Positions 20,144 to 30,285 of a DNA stretch of 64,000 nt are shown here, piece after piece. The first letter of the stretch is position 1, and every line of letters begins with the position of its first letter. The notes under the pieces are model-generated. The model was not told the DNA's origin and ran no database searches. It worked only from the letters and a program-made list of their open reading frames with translations. The translations under genes were made by a program, and so were the position numbers. The stretch lies in contig CAWFSG010000017.1 in assembly GCA_963818445.1 (NCBI GenBank), positions 372,001 to 436,000 on the forward strand. Reading direction: 5' to 3'. Source of the stretch: Prado023 sp963818445 (lineage in GTDB: Bacteria; Actinomycetota; Actinomycetes; S36-B12; CAIYMF01).

Positions 20144-20632
20144 TCAGGCGATCCCGAGGAAGGTCGAGCCGAAGTACACCAACGGCCGGGCGCCCTCGAC
20201 GGCGTCGTGCACCTCGGTCACCGCCCCGATGAGGATGTCGTGGTCGCCGGCCGGCACGACCTGCTCGGTGCGCAGCTCGAGTGCGGCGAGCCCGTCGGCG
20301 AGCAGCAGGCAGCCGTTGGTGGCACGCCTGGTGGGCACCCGGTCGAACTGTCCCTCCAGCGGGCGGCCGCGCGTGGCGAACCACCGTGCGGTGGCCTCCT
20401 GCCCCTCGGGGAGGAAGGTCACGGCCCAGGCAGCCGCGTCCATGACCGCGGCGTGGAAGCGCGAGTCCCGCTCCACGCACACCAGGGCCAGCAGGGGGTC
20501 CAGCGAGACCGAGGTGAACGAGTTCGCCGTCATGGCGTGGTCCACGCCGTGGGAGATGGTGGTCACCACGGCGATGCCGGTGGCGTAGCGGGCGGTCGCC
20601 CGCCGGAACGCAGCGGCGGTCGGCTCAGGCAT
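20144..20632 (-). CDS. Flavin reductase-like domain protein
   Basis: A 162-residue protein of the FMN-binding split-barrel flavin reductase family (HpaC type). Visible features are the N-terminal FRRATARYATGIAVVTT, the flavin-contacting TANSFTSVSLDPLL stretch and the GDHDILIGAVTEV strand near the C-terminus. Such enzymes supply reduced flavin to a monooxygenase or act as NAD(P)H:flavin oxidoreductases. No partner oxygenase is in the window. Its start overlaps the upstream membrane protein gene by eight bases, so the two are probably coupled. Confidence 0.88.
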   Translation of the reverse strand: MPEPTAAAFRRATARYATGIAVVTTISHGVDHAMTANSFTSVSLDPLLALVCVERDSRFHAAVMDAAAWAVTFLPEGQEATARWFATRGRPLEGQFDRVPTRRATNGCLLLADGLAALELRTEQVVPAGDHDILIGAVTEVHDAVEGARPLVYFGSTFLGIA

Positions 20633-21023
20633 CGGTGACCTCGGCTCGGGCCCGGGCTGCGTCTGGCTGGTCGGGGGTGTCGTCGGCGGGCAGCAGCGGA
20701 TAGCCGCACGCCGCGGCGAGCAGGATCGTCCCGCCGATGAGGTAGCCCACCTGGCGCGTTCCGCTGCTCAGGATCAGGTCGCCCGCGCCGGTCGTGGAAC
20801 CCATCATCAGGGTCGCGCCCAGCCAGCCGACGGAGAACGTGATCGCCCCCAGCCGGGAGCCCTGCCACCAGGCACCCGCACGTGCGACCAGGACGACCGC
20901 GACCAGCGACAGCGCCGCGCCCGCGGGCAGGCGCACCGAGCCCAGCGTGATCGTGTAGGTCTGGATCAGGGCGCCGGCGAATCCGAGGAAGAGCCCGAGG
21001 ACGAGCAGGGCAGCGGCGCGCAT
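20625..21023 (-). CDS. Small four-helix membrane protein (DUF6113-like)
   Basis: A 132-residue hydrophobic protein with four predicted membrane segments (about 3-25, 30-50, 55-78 and 88-112) and a short acidic, Pro-rich cytoplasmic tail. It is similar in size and position to DUF6113 proteins that sit near mshB, fdxA and dapC in other Actinobacteria; that assignment rests on context and topology and I could not verify it by profile. Function unknown. It is the upstream gene of a two-gene unit with the flavin reductase. Confidence 0.65.
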   Translation of the reverse strand: MRAAALLVLGLFLGFAGALIQTYTITLGSVRLPAGAALSLVAVVLVARAGAWWQGSRLGAITFSVGWLGATLMMGSTTGAGDLILSSGTRQVGYLIGGTILLAAACGYPLLPADDTPDQPDAARARAEVTDA

Positions 21024-21093
21024 GGGCCCAGCCTACGTCCGGTGCCGCCCACCGGCCGCTCGTTGCCGAGGGCCCCTCCGTCAGGGCGACCTG

Positions 21094-22035
21094 TCAGTCG
21101 TTGGCGTGCAGGTGGTCGGCCAGGCCGCCCCAGTGCCCGGTGCGTGGGGTGGCCTCCAGCGCGCCGGTCAACGAGTTGCGCCGGAACAGCAGGTCGGCGA
21201 CCCCGGACAGCTCCCGGCCCTTCACGACCTCGCCGTCGGGCAGGCGCACCTTCGACCCGGCGGTCACGTAGCAGCCGGCCTCGACGACCGACCGGTCGCC
21301 CAGGGAGATCCCGATGCCGCCGTTGGCGCCGATCAGGGCGCCCTCCCCGATCGTGACCTGCTCCGTGCCGCCCCCCGACAGCGTGCCCATGATCGAGGCA
21401 CCGCCGCCGATGTCCGAGCCCGCACCGACCACCACGCCCGCCGAGATCCGGCCCTCCACCATCGAGGGCCCGAGCGTGCCGGCGTTGAAGTTGCAGAACC
21501 CCTCGTGCATGACGGTCGTGCCCTCCGCGAGGTGCGCGCCGAGGCGGACCCGGTCGGCGTCGGCGATCCGCACGCCCGAGGGCACGACGTAGTCGACCAT
21601 CCGCGGGAACTTGTCGACGCTGAGCACCGTGAGCAGCTCGCCGGCGACCCGGGCGCGCATGCGCACCTCGGTCAGCGACTCGATGGCCACCGGCCCCAGG
21701 GAGGTCCAGGCGACGTTGGGCAGCACGCCGAAGATCCCGTCCATGGCGATGGTGCGCGGGGCGACCAGGCGGTGGGAGAGCAGGTGCAGGCGCAGGTACG
21801 CGTCGGCGACGTCGGCCGGCGGTTCCGACAGGTCGGCGATCGTCGTGCTGACCACGCGGGTGACCACACCGCGGATCGGGTCCTGCCAGCAGGCGTCCTC
21901 GAGGTGGGGCACGGCGATCGGCTCGGCGGACAGCGCCGGCGCCGGGTACCAGACGTCCAGGATGGGGGCGTCCGGGGCGCTGCCCGCGAACGTGGCGATG
22001 CCGAGGCCGGACGCGGGCGAGGTGAGCAGCTCCAT
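21094..22035 (-). CDS. dapD: 2,3,4,5-tetrahydropyridine-2,6-dicarboxylate N-succinyltransferase
   Basis: Succinylates tetrahydrodipicolinate using succinyl-CoA, the committed succinylase step toward DAP and lysine. The 313-residue product carries the left-handed beta-helix as hexapeptide repeats (for example VRLGAHLAEGTTVMHEGF, then VVVGAGSDIGGGASIMGTL, IGEGALIGANGGIGISLG), with the conserved EGRISAGVVVG segment. It matches the long actinobacterial DapD class. The ATG at 22035 is 54 bases from the divergent dapE start, so both genes share a compact promoter region. Confidence 0.95.
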   Translation of the reverse strand: MELLTSPASGLGIATFAGSAPDAPILDVWYPAPALSAEPIAVPHLEDACWQDPIRGVVTRVVSTTIADLSEPPADVADAYLRLHLLSHRLVAPRTIAMDGIFGVLPNVAWTSLGPVAIESLTEVRMRARVAGELLTVLSVDKFPRMVDYVVPSGVRIADADRVRLGAHLAEGTTVMHEGFCNFNAGTLGPSMVEGRISAGVVVGAGSDIGGGASIMGTLSGGGTEQVTIGEGALIGANGGIGISLGDRSVVEAGCYVTAGSKVRLPDGEVVKGRELSGVADLLFRRNSLTGALEATPRTGHWGGLADHLHAND

Positions 22036-22089
22036 GGGTCGGTAGCGTAGGGCAGCGCCCCGGCACCGGGGCACCGATTGGAGACCCCC

Positions 22090-23262
22090 ATGGCACTGGA
22101 CCCCACCGGCGACATCATCGCCCTGCTCGGTGACCTCGTCGACATCCCCAGCGAGAGCCGCAGCGAGGGAGCCATCGCCGACGCCATCGAGGCCGCACTG
22201 GCCGGGGCGGGGCACCTGACGGTCGAGCGCGATGGCAACACGCTCGTGGCGCGCACCAACCTCGGCCACCCCGACCGGGTGCTCATCTGCGGGCACATCG
22301 ACACGGTCCCGGAGGCCGACAACCTGCCGCACCACATCGAGACCGTCGACGGCCAGGAGCGACTCGTCGGACTCGGGTCCTGCGACATGAAGGGCGGGGT
22401 CGCCGTCGCCCTGGCCCTGGCGGTGGCCGTCGAGGTGCCGACCCGTGACATCACCTACGTCTTCTACGAGGCCGAGGAGATCGAGGAGCGGTACAACGGG
22501 CTCAAGCGCCTGGCCGAGACCCGCCCGGACCTGCTGGCCGGTGACTTCGCGGTGCTCATGGAGCCCTCGGACGCCGGCGTCGAGGCCGGTTGCCAGGGGA
22601 CGCTGCGCGCCGAGATCCACCTGGCCGGCAGGCGCGCGCACAGTGCCCGCTCGTGGCTGGGCAGCAACGCGATCCACTCGGCCGCCGACGTCCTGGCCCG
22701 GTTGGCGGAGTACCAGCCGTCGCGGGTGGTCATCGACGGGCTGGAGTACCGCGAGGGCCTCAACGCGGTGGGCATCACCGGGGGCGTGGCGGGCAACGTG
22801 ATCCCGGATGAGTGCGTCGTCATCGTGAACTACCGGTTCGCCCCGTCGCTGACGCCCGAGTTGGCCGAGCGGCATGTCCGGGCGATCTTCGAGGGATTCG
22901 ACGTGCGAATCGTTGACGTCGCCGCCGGTGCCCTTCCGGGCCTGTCCCAGCCGGCCGCGCAGGCGTTCCTGGAGGTCACGGCGAGTACCCCGCGCCCGAA
23001 GTTCGGCTGGACCGACGTCGCGAGGTTCACCGCGCTGGGGATCCCCGCGGTCAACTACGGGCCGGGGGACCCGTCGCTGGCCCACACGCGCGAGGAGTAC
23101 GTGCCGACGAGCCAGGTGCGCTCGACCTTCGAGGTCATGCGCGCCTGGCTCGTGGCCCCGGTCCCAGCGGCTGACCCGTGGGGGTCGGCGGGATCGGGGG
23201 CCCGGCCCGAGCGGGGCTGGTCGAGCACGCCGAAGCCGGCGCGCGGGGCCCCGTCGAGCTGA
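22090..23262 (+). CDS. dapE: Succinyl-diaminopimelate desuccinylase
   Basis: M20-family dizinc hydrolase that releases LL-DAP from its succinyl derivative. The 390-residue product has the metal-binding CGHIDTVP, GSCDMKGG and YEAEEIEERYNG motifs, the dimerisation-domain segment GRRAHSARSWLG, and a C-terminal metal His in SLAHTREEYV. ATG at 22090 is preceded by TTGGAGACC. A TTG four codons upstream is in frame but less likely. The last 30 residues are low-complexity and beyond the usual family end. Divergent from dapD; with dapC this window holds three of the four succinylase-branch enzymes. Confidence 0.95.
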   Translation: MALDPTGDIIALLGDLVDIPSESRSEGAIADAIEAALAGAGHLTVERDGNTLVARTNLGHPDRVLICGHIDTVPEADNLPHHIETVDGQERLVGLGSCDMKGGVAVALALAVAVEVPTRDITYVFYEAEEIEERYNGLKRLAETRPDLLAGDFAVLMEPSDAGVEAGCQGTLRAEIHLAGRRAHSARSWLGSNAIHSAADVLARLAEYQPSRVVIDGLEYREGLNAVGITGGVAGNVIPDECVVIVNYRFAPSLTPELAERHVRAIFEGFDVRIVDVAAGALPGLSQPAAQAFLEVTASTPRPKFGWTDVARFTALGIPAVNYGPGDPSLAHTREEYVPTSQVRSTFEVMRAWLVAPVPAADPWGSAGSGARPERGWSSTPKPARGAPSS

Positions 23263-23286
23263 CCCACGCACGCCGGCTCGTGGACG

Positions 23287-23832
23287 TCAGGCCGTCTTGA
23301 TGGCCGAGACGTCGAGCTGGATCTTGATCTTGTCGCTGACCAGCACGCCGCCGGCCTCGAGCGCGACGTTCCAGACCAGGCCGAAGTCCTTGCGGGAGAT
23401 CTCGGCCTCGCCCTCGAACCCGGCGCGCACGTTGCCGAAGGGGTCGGTGGCCACGCCGGTCGGCTCGAACTCGATCTCGATGGGCCGGGTGACGCCCTTG
23501 ATGGTGAGGTCGCCGAGAAGGACGAACTCGTCGCCGTCCTGCTTGACGCCGGTGGTGGCGAACGTCATCTCCTTGTTGACCTCGACGTCGAAGAAGTCGG
23601 CGCCGCGCAGGTGGGCGTCGCGGTCGGGGGACCCGGTGTTCACCGAGGCCAGCGCCACGGCGACCGACGCCGTCGAGCCGCTCGGGTTCGCCGCGTCGAT
23701 GACGATGGTGCCGGCGACGTCCTCGAACGCGCCGCGGACCTTGGTCACCATGGCGTGGCGGGCGACGAAGCCCACCCGCGTGTGGCTCGCGTCGATGGTC
23801 CAGGTGCCGTTGTAGTCGGTGTAGTCAGTCAT
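23287..23832 (-). CDS. YceI family protein
   Basis: A 181-residue lipocalin-like beta-barrel protein of the YceI family, which binds isoprenoid or other long amphiphilic molecules in characterised members. The pattern GTWTIDASHTRVGFVARH at the start and DLTIKGVTRPIEIEFE in the second half are typical. There is no signal peptide, so it is probably cytoplasmic, as in many actinobacterial YceI proteins. The ATG at 23832 has AAGGAGCA upstream. A notably AT-rich inverted repeat 48-70 bases upstream (23880-23902) suggests repression by a MarR-like or similar dimeric regulator. Confidence 0.93.
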   Translation of the reverse strand: MTDYTDYNGTWTIDASHTRVGFVARHAMVTKVRGAFEDVAGTIVIDAANPSGSTASVAVALASVNTGSPDRDAHLRGADFFDVEVNKEMTFATTGVKQDGDEFVLLGDLTIKGVTRPIEIEFEPTGVATDPFGNVRAGFEGEAEISRKDFGLVWNVALEAGGVLVSDKIKIQLDVSAIKTA

Positions 23833-23879
23833 GAGGTGCTCCTTCGAGTTGGGATTCAGTGTGTGGGGAATCAGTTGAT

Positions 23880-23902
23880 TGTTCAACAAGATTGATTGAA
23901 CA
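23880..23902. promoter_or_regulatory. Candidate operator upstream of the YceI gene
   Basis: TGTTCAA at 23880-23886 and TTGAACA at 23896-23902 form a perfect 7-bp inverted repeat with a 9-base spacer, half-site centres 16 bases apart. It lies in one of the few AT-rich patches of the window, in the promoter position of the YceI gene. The geometry suits a dimeric winged-helix repressor. Confidence 0.55.
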
Positions 23903-23995
23903 GTAAACCAGAAGTCCTGTCAAGTCGGGTGCTGTTCACGGGCGCGTCGCCGTCGGGTCGCCATCTGCGGGGGATGCGTGGCTACGGTGTCGGGC

Positions 23996-24865
23996 ATGGA
24001 CACCTCCGACCACCCCACCTCGACCCCGACCCCGGATCCTGCGGCGGGGCCCGCGGCCGGCCCCCCGGCCCACCCGTCTGCCCCGCGGACCAAGGGCCCG
24101 GTCGTGCTGCGCCGGGAGCAGATCAGCGGCTCCACCACCGACCAGCGCCTGCTGGACTCCCGCGACTCCGGGGACTGGGTGCACACCGACCCGTGGCGCG
24201 TCCTGCGCATCCAGGCGGAGTTCGTCGAGGGCTTCGGCGCCCTGGCCAAGCTCGGACCGGCCATCAGCGTGTTCGGCTCCGCCCGGACGCCTGAGGACCA
24301 CCCCGAGTACGCCCAGGCCCGCAGGACCGCCGAGCTGCTGGTCGAGGCCGGTTTCGCCGTCATCACCGGCGGCGGACCGGGCATCATGGCCGCTGCCAAC
24401 CGCGGGGCGTGGGAGGCCGACGGCACGTCGGTCGGGCTGGGCATCGAGCTGCCGTTCGAGCAGGGCATGAACGAGTGGGTCGACCTGGGGGTCAACTTCC
24501 GCTACTTCTTCGCGCGCAAGACGATGTTCGTCAAGTACGCCCAGGGCTTCGTGGTGTTCCCGGGCGGGTTCGGCACCATCGACGAGCTCTTCGAGGCGCT
24601 CACGCTGGTGCAGACCGGCAAGGTCACCACCTTCCCGATCATCCTCGTGGGCTCGGCGTACTGGGCCGGGCTGGTCGACTGGCTGCGGGCCACGATGAAC
24701 GCTGACGGCAAGATCTCGCCCGCGGACCTCGACCTGATCCACGTGACCGACGACCCCGAGGAGGTCGTGTCGATCCTGCGGGACGCCGAGCTGGCGCGCA
24801 CCGCTGGGCTCCCGCCGGTCGCAGGGGCCGTCCCGGTGGACCTCTCGCTCAGCGATGGCACCTGA
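23996..24865 (+). CDS. LOG family protein (TIGR00730 type)
   Basis: A 289-residue Rossmann-fold protein of the LOG family, whose characterised members are cytokinin riboside 5'-monophosphate phosphoribohydrolases or nucleotide 5'-monophosphate nucleosidases. The conserved motifs GGGPGIMAAANRGA and PGGFGTIDE are present (around residues 124-137 and 190-198). The first 35 residues are Pro-rich and disordered, typical of the longer actinobacterial form. Start choice is open: ATG at 23996, or GTG at 23978, which has a better GGGGGA site. It lies in the conserved dapE-LOG-DivIVA block. Confidence 0.9.
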   Translation: MDTSDHPTSTPTPDPAAGPAAGPPAHPSAPRTKGPVVLRREQISGSTTDQRLLDSRDSGDWVHTDPWRVLRIQAEFVEGFGALAKLGPAISVFGSARTPEDHPEYAQARRTAELLVEAGFAVITGGGPGIMAAANRGAWEADGTSVGLGIELPFEQGMNEWVDLGVNFRYFFARKTMFVKYAQGFVVFPGGFGTIDELFEALTLVQTGKVTTFPIILVGSAYWAGLVDWLRATMNADGKISPADLDLIHVTDDPEEVVSILRDAELARTAGLPPVAGAVPVDLSLSDGT

Positions 24866-24930
24866 CGCGACTGAGGGCGTGGCCGGTCACCTGGGTGCCG
24901 GCTGCGGGCAGCCGTGGCAGGATCGGGGTC

Positions 24931-25305
24931 GTGCTCGCACTGTTCGTGGTCATCGCCATCCTCATCGTGGCGGGAGTCGCTGTTCTCGTCGTGCGCGATC
25001 GGCCCCTGATCGCTGACGACCCGGTGGGCTCGCGGGCCCTGGCGTGGTCGACCGAGGACGGGGTGAGCCCCCAGGACCTGGCCGGCGTGCGCTTCGCGGT
25101 CGCGCTGCGCGGCTACCGGATGGACGAGGTCGACCGCGTCCTCGACGACACCCGTGAGGCGTTGGCTGGGCGTGATGCGCGGATCGCCGACCTCCAGCGC
25201 GTGGTCGCGGCCCTGGGTGGCGCGCCGGGGGCGAGCCAGGAGGCCAGCCGGGAGCCCAGCCGGGAGCCCAGCGTCCCGGCGTCCGCCGTGGAGGATGGCT
25301 CGTGA
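24931..25305 (+). CDS. DivIVA-domain small membrane protein
   Basis: About 124 residues: an N-terminal membrane helix (VVLALFVVIAILIVAGVAVLVV), then a DivIVA-type motif DLAGVRFAVALRGYRMDEVDRVLDD and a short coiled coil, then a Ser/Glu/Pro tail with three near-identical EASREPS units. The FxVxLRGYxxxEVD pattern is the DivIVA-domain signature. A polar-growth or septum-related role is plausible but unproven. I chose the GTG at 24931, with AGGA eight bases upstream; GTG at 24895 is an in-frame alternative adding 12 residues. It overlaps the next gene by four bases. Confidence 0.82.
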   Translation: MLALFVVIAILIVAGVAVLVVRDRPLIADDPVGSRALAWSTEDGVSPQDLAGVRFAVALRGYRMDEVDRVLDDTREALAGRDARIADLQRVVAALGGAPGASQEASREPSREPSVPASAVEDGS

Positions 25306-25766
25306 CCGGCCGGCGCCACCTGGTCCGCGACGTCATCGTCGACGCGCCGCCCGAGGTGGTGTTCGCCGCCCTCACCGACTGGCCGAGCCAGGGCCAGTGG
25401 ATGCTCGGCACGCGGGTGTGGGCTGACGGCCCCGGGGAGGGCGTGGGTGCCCGGATCAGCGCCTTCACCGGTGCGGGCCGGCTCGGGTTCCTGGACACCA
25501 TGGAGGTCACCGAGTGGGAACCTCCGAGGTTGGTGCGCGTGCTGCACACCGGTCGCGTCGTGCGCGGACCCGGCATCTTCGAGGTGCTGGCGCTGCCCGG
25601 TGGTCGCAGCCGGTTCATCTGGCGCGAGGAGCTCGACCTGCCCCTCGGGCGCGTCGGTCGCGCGGGGTTCGCGCTCGTGGGTCCGGTGTTCGCCGCAGGT
25701 GTGGAGAGCTCACTTCGCAGGTTCGCGCGGATGATCGAGTCCGGCCAGTTGGGCACTGCGTCCTGA
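25302..25766 (+). CDS. SRPBCC family protein (polyketide cyclase/dehydrase-like)
   Basis: A 154-residue START/Bet v1-like protein. It opens with VRDVIVDAPPEVVFAALTDWPSQ, the usual first strand and helix of the SRPBCC fold, and has the WEPPRLVRVLHTG and GGRSRFIWREELDLP strands expected of the antiparallel sheet. Such proteins bind hydrophobic ligands; no specific ligand can be inferred. GTG start at 25302 overlaps the DivIVA-like gene stop by four bases, so the two are co-translated. Confidence 0.87.
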   Translation: MTGRRHLVRDVIVDAPPEVVFAALTDWPSQGQWMLGTRVWADGPGEGVGARISAFTGAGRLGFLDTMEVTEWEPPRLVRVLHTGRVVRGPGIFEVLALPGGRSRFIWREELDLPLGRVGRAGFALVGPVFAAGVESSLRRFARMIESGQLGTAS

Positions 25767-25779
25767 ACTCGCCTGATCT

Positions 25780-25803
25780 GCGCGATCCGGTGCGCGATCC
25801 GGT
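25780..25803. repeat. Perfect 12-bp tandem repeat upstream of the DUF3117 gene
   Basis: GCGCGATCCGGT occurs at 25780-25791 and again directly at 25792-25803, about 40 bases upstream of a GATAAT hexamer. It lies in the only available promoter space of the small gene at 25893 and may be a regulator site. Confidence 0.6.
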
Positions 25804-25837
25804 GCGGATTGTGGCCTGCGACACGCCGTTCATGGGG

Positions 25838-25843
25838 GATAAT
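25838..25843 (+). promoter_or_regulatory. Candidate -10 hexamer for the DUF3117 gene
   Basis: GATAAT at 25838-25843 is a near-consensus -10 element, 50 bases before the DUF3117 start. No good -35 hexamer lies at 16-18 bases upstream, so sigma class is not inferable. Confidence 0.45.
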
Positions 25844-25892
25844 GGCACCAGCGGCTCCGCATTCAGGGGCCGGCCACTGAGAGGGGACTGCG

Positions 25893-26060
25893 ATGGCGGC
25901 CATGAAGCCACGGACAGGTGACGGCCCGATGGAGGTCACCAAGGAGGGGCGCGGCATCGTCATGCGGGTCCCGCTGGAGGGCGGCGGCCGTCTCGTCGTC
26001 GAGCTCAACGCTGATGAGGCCCGTGACCTCGGGACCCAGCTGACCACGGTCGCTGGCTGA
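25893..26060 (+). CDS. DUF3117 miniprotein
   Basis: A 55-residue protein easily missed by length cut-offs. It begins MAAMKPRTGDGPMEVTKEGR and ends with a NADEARDLGTQL-type helix, which is the DUF3117 (PF11314) pattern that is almost universal in Actinobacteria. A GAGGGGAC ribosome site precedes the ATG at 25893. Its position after LOG/DivIVA-like genes agrees with the location of Rv1211 in M. tuberculosis. Predicted as a short beta-strand-rich, cytoplasmic protein. Function unknown. Confidence 0.93.
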   Translation: MAAMKPRTGDGPMEVTKEGRGIVMRVPLEGGGRLVVELNADEARDLGTQLTTVAG

Positions 26061-26146
26061 GCGCACCAACACTGTCGCGGACCCCGCACCCGACTGCCCC
26101 CGGGCGGTACGGTTGCGGGGTTCGCGTCGTTCATGGGGAGGCTTGC

Positions 26147-27808
26147 GTGCACGCTCTGCCGGAGATGCTCGTCGAGGCAGTGGCCGATCCGCTGGGGGAA
26201 CCCTCCGCAGGCCCGGATGCGCCGGACGACCCGCGGCGCTCAGCGAGCGTGGCTGGGGGCGGCTCGGCGGGCGACGGGCCTGCGGCTGGCGACGGAACTG
26301 TTGGGGAAGGGTCTGCTGAGCACGGGTCGGCGGGCGATGGGGATGCGGGCGAACGGCCCGGGCCGGGCGTGGTCATCATCGGCGTCCACCCGGCACCCGG
26401 CCCGGACCAGCCGGTGTGGGTCGACCCGCCGGTCGTTGCGCTGCTCGCGCAGTGGGGCGTGGACCTGCCCCGCCGGTTGAGCCGCACGCACGCCTCGGGG
26501 GCGCGGTCGGAGGCCGTCTGGATCGACCTGGAGCGCGACGCGCCGGCCTCCGTGCTGGCGCTGGGACTGGGCTCCGGGGCCCCTGCGGAGGTGCGACGCT
26601 CGGCAGCCGCCGCAGCTCGTCGGGTGCGGGGGACCGACGAGGTCCTGGTGCTGGCCACCCGCGGGCTCGAGGAGGCCGCACTGCGTGCCTTCACCGAGGG
26701 CCTGTACCTGGGCACTGCGACCCCGACCTGGGCGAGCTCGCCGCCGCCGGCACCGCCCGCGCGCGTGCGCCTGGCGGTCAGTGATGTCGCCGTCGGCCAG
26801 CGGGCGATCGAGGCCGGGCGCGTGCATGCGGGTGCGACCCTGGCCGCGCGGATCCTGATCCACACCCCGTCGAACATCAAGGACCCGGCGTGGATGGCCG
26901 GGCAGGCCCAGGAGGTCGCGGACGCGTCCGGCCTGACGATCCGGATTCTCGATGGGCCCGACCTTGCCCGGGAGGGCTTCGGTGGCCTGGTGGCGGTGGG
27001 GGCGGGGTCGGTGCGCCCCCCGCGTCTGGTGCAGCTGGACTGGGCGCCGCAGGGCTCCCAGGACGCCCGGCATGTGGTGCTGGTCGGCAAGGGGATCACC
27101 TTCGACTCCGGCGGGCTGTCGTTGAAACCGCCGGACATGCAGGTCGCGATGAAGACCGACATGTCCGGCGCCGCCGCCGTGTGCGCCGTGATGGGGGCGC
27201 TGGCCCAGCGGGCGCCCGCGGGGCTGCGGGTCACGGGCCTGCTGTGCCTGGCCGAGAACCTGCCGGGGGCCGACGCGACGCGCCCCGGTGACGTCGTGAC
27301 CCACCACGGCGGCCTGACCAGTGAGGTCGTGAACACCGACGCCGAGGGTCGGCTGGTGCTCGGCGACGGCCTGGACTACGCCGTGCGCGACCTCGCCGCG
27401 GACGTGGTGGTGGACGTCGCGACGCTGACGGGCGCGGCGACGCTCGGCCTCGGCCGCCGCCACGCGGCGCTGTTCAGCAACTCCGATTCCCTGGCCGCCG
27501 CGCTCTCGGCGGCAGGCGAGGAGGCGGGGGAGTCGATGTGGCGGATGCCGCTGCACTCCGAGTACTCGGCCCTGATCGCCTCCGAGGTCGCCGACCAGGC
27601 GAACGCCGAGTCCAAGCCGGGTCCCGGGCCAGGGGCCATCACGGCGGCGCTGTTCCTGCAGCGGTTCGTGGGATCGACGCCCTGGGCACACCTCGACATC
27701 GCCGGCGTCGGGCGCTCGGACGCCGAGCGTGACGACCTCCCCAAGGGCGGCACGGGGTTCGGCGCCCGGGCGCTGCTGCGCTGGCTCGAAGCTGGCGCCC
27801 CCGCGTAG
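26147..27808 (+). CDS. pepA: Leucyl aminopeptidase (M17)
   Basis: Cytosolic dizinc/dimanganese exopeptidase that removes N-terminal residues from peptides. The 553-residue product has the catalytic core at the C-terminus: VGKGITFDSGGLSLKP (metal and catalytic Lys), MKTDMSGAAAV, and the family signature NTDAEGRLVLGDGLDYA. The N-terminal 75 residues are an acidic Gly/Ala/Asp low-complexity extension before the regular N-domain. Start is GTG at 26147 with GGGGAGG upstream. It is separated by 86 bases from the DUF3117 gene and is convergent with the O-methyltransferase gene. Confidence 0.94.
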   Translation: MHALPEMLVEAVADPLGEPSAGPDAPDDPRRSASVAGGGSAGDGPAAGDGTVGEGSAEHGSAGDGDAGERPGPGVVIIGVHPAPGPDQPVWVDPPVVALLAQWGVDLPRRLSRTHASGARSEAVWIDLERDAPASVLALGLGSGAPAEVRRSAAAAARRVRGTDEVLVLATRGLEEAALRAFTEGLYLGTATPTWASSPPPAPPARVRLAVSDVAVGQRAIEAGRVHAGATLAARILIHTPSNIKDPAWMAGQAQEVADASGLTIRILDGPDLAREGFGGLVAVGAGSVRPPRLVQLDWAPQGSQDARHVVLVGKGITFDSGGLSLKPPDMQVAMKTDMSGAAAVCAVMGALAQRAPAGLRVTGLLCLAENLPGADATRPGDVVTHHGGLTSEVVNTDAEGRLVLGDGLDYAVRDLAADVVVDVATLTGAATLGLGRRHAALFSNSDSLAAALSAAGEEAGESMWRMPLHSEYSALIASEVADQANAESKPGPGPGAITAALFLQRFVGSTPWAHLDIAGVGRSDAERDDLPKGGTGFGARALLRWLEAGAPA

Positions 27809-27849
27809 GGCGCCCGAGCCGCGGTGAGTGAGCCGCGGTGGGTGAGCCG

Positions 27850-28503
27850 TCAGCTGCGGGCGCGCAGGACCGCGATCAGCAGGCCGTCGCCGACCGGCAG
27901 GAGGCTGGGGGTGAACCGCTCGTCGTCGCGCACGGCGGTGACCAGGGCGCGCAGGTCGATCGTCTGGGGATCGCGCTGCGCGGGATCGGCGACCTTGTCG
28001 TGCCAGAGCGCGTTGTCGAACACGACGGCGCCACCCGGGCGGAGCAGGCGCACGGCCTGGTCGAGGTATGCCGCGTACTCGGACTTGTCGCCGTCGACGA
28101 AGACGATGTCGTAGGCGCCGTCGGTCAGGCGGGGAAGGACCTCGAGCGCACGGCCGGTGATCAGGCGCGTGCGGGCCGGGCTGATCCCGGCGGAGGCGAA
28201 CGTGGCCCTGGCCACCCGCTGGTTCTCGGCCTCCACGTCCACGCTGGTCAGGATCCCGTCGGCGCGCATCCCGCGCAGGAGGGCCAGGCCGGAGACCCCG
28301 GCGCCCGTGCCGACCTCCACGACGGCGTGCGCATCGAGCAGGGCGGCGACCAGCGTCAACGCCGAGGCGCCGCCGCGACCGACGGCCGGACAGCCGAGCT
28401 CGGCGGCCTTGGATCGCGCCTCGGTGACGTAGTCATCCTCGGGGAGCCAAGCCTCAGCGTAGTTCCAGCTGGTGGCATTGGGGGGCGTGACGGCGGCGCA
28501 CAT
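27850..28503 (-). CDS. SAM-dependent O-methyltransferase, family 3
   Basis: A 217-residue class I methyltransferase similar to catechol/caffeoyl-CoA O-methyltransferases and to Rv1220c. The SAM site is VVEVGTGAGVSGLALL (about 62-77), with the acidic ribose-binding residue in LTSVDVEAENQRVA, the metal-binding IVFVDGDKSEY and the VFDNALWHDKVAD segment. ATG at 28503 with AAAGG upstream; a longer frame is not supported. It is divergent from htrA with 189 bases between them. In mycobacteria sigE and rseA sit in this gap; here they are absent. Confidence 0.92.
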   Translation of the reverse strand: MCAAVTPPNATSWNYAEAWLPEDDYVTEARSKAAELGCPAVGRGGASALTLVAALLDAHAVVEVGTGAGVSGLALLRGMRADGILTSVDVEAENQRVARATFASAGISPARTRLITGRALEVLPRLTDGAYDIVFVDGDKSEYAAYLDQAVRLLRPGGAVVFDNALWHDKVADPAQRDPQTIDLRALVTAVRDDERFTPSLLPVGDGLLIAVLRARS

Positions 28504-28692
28504 GGGTGGCCTTTCATAGCTGGCGGGCTTCTGGGCTGGGCACAGCGTAATCGCCACAGCGACCGTGCTGGGACCAGCCCCCGGACGTGGGTCGACCTGA
28601 GGGGATTACATGACGCTGACTTTCCCCGGCTGACCCCCTGATGGGCGACCTCTACGGTTTCGGATATGACGATCAGACAGGATGATGTACCC

Positions 28693-30264
<1,572 letters not shown>

Positions 30265-30285
30265 CCCCCTGCGTACGCTGGGTCC

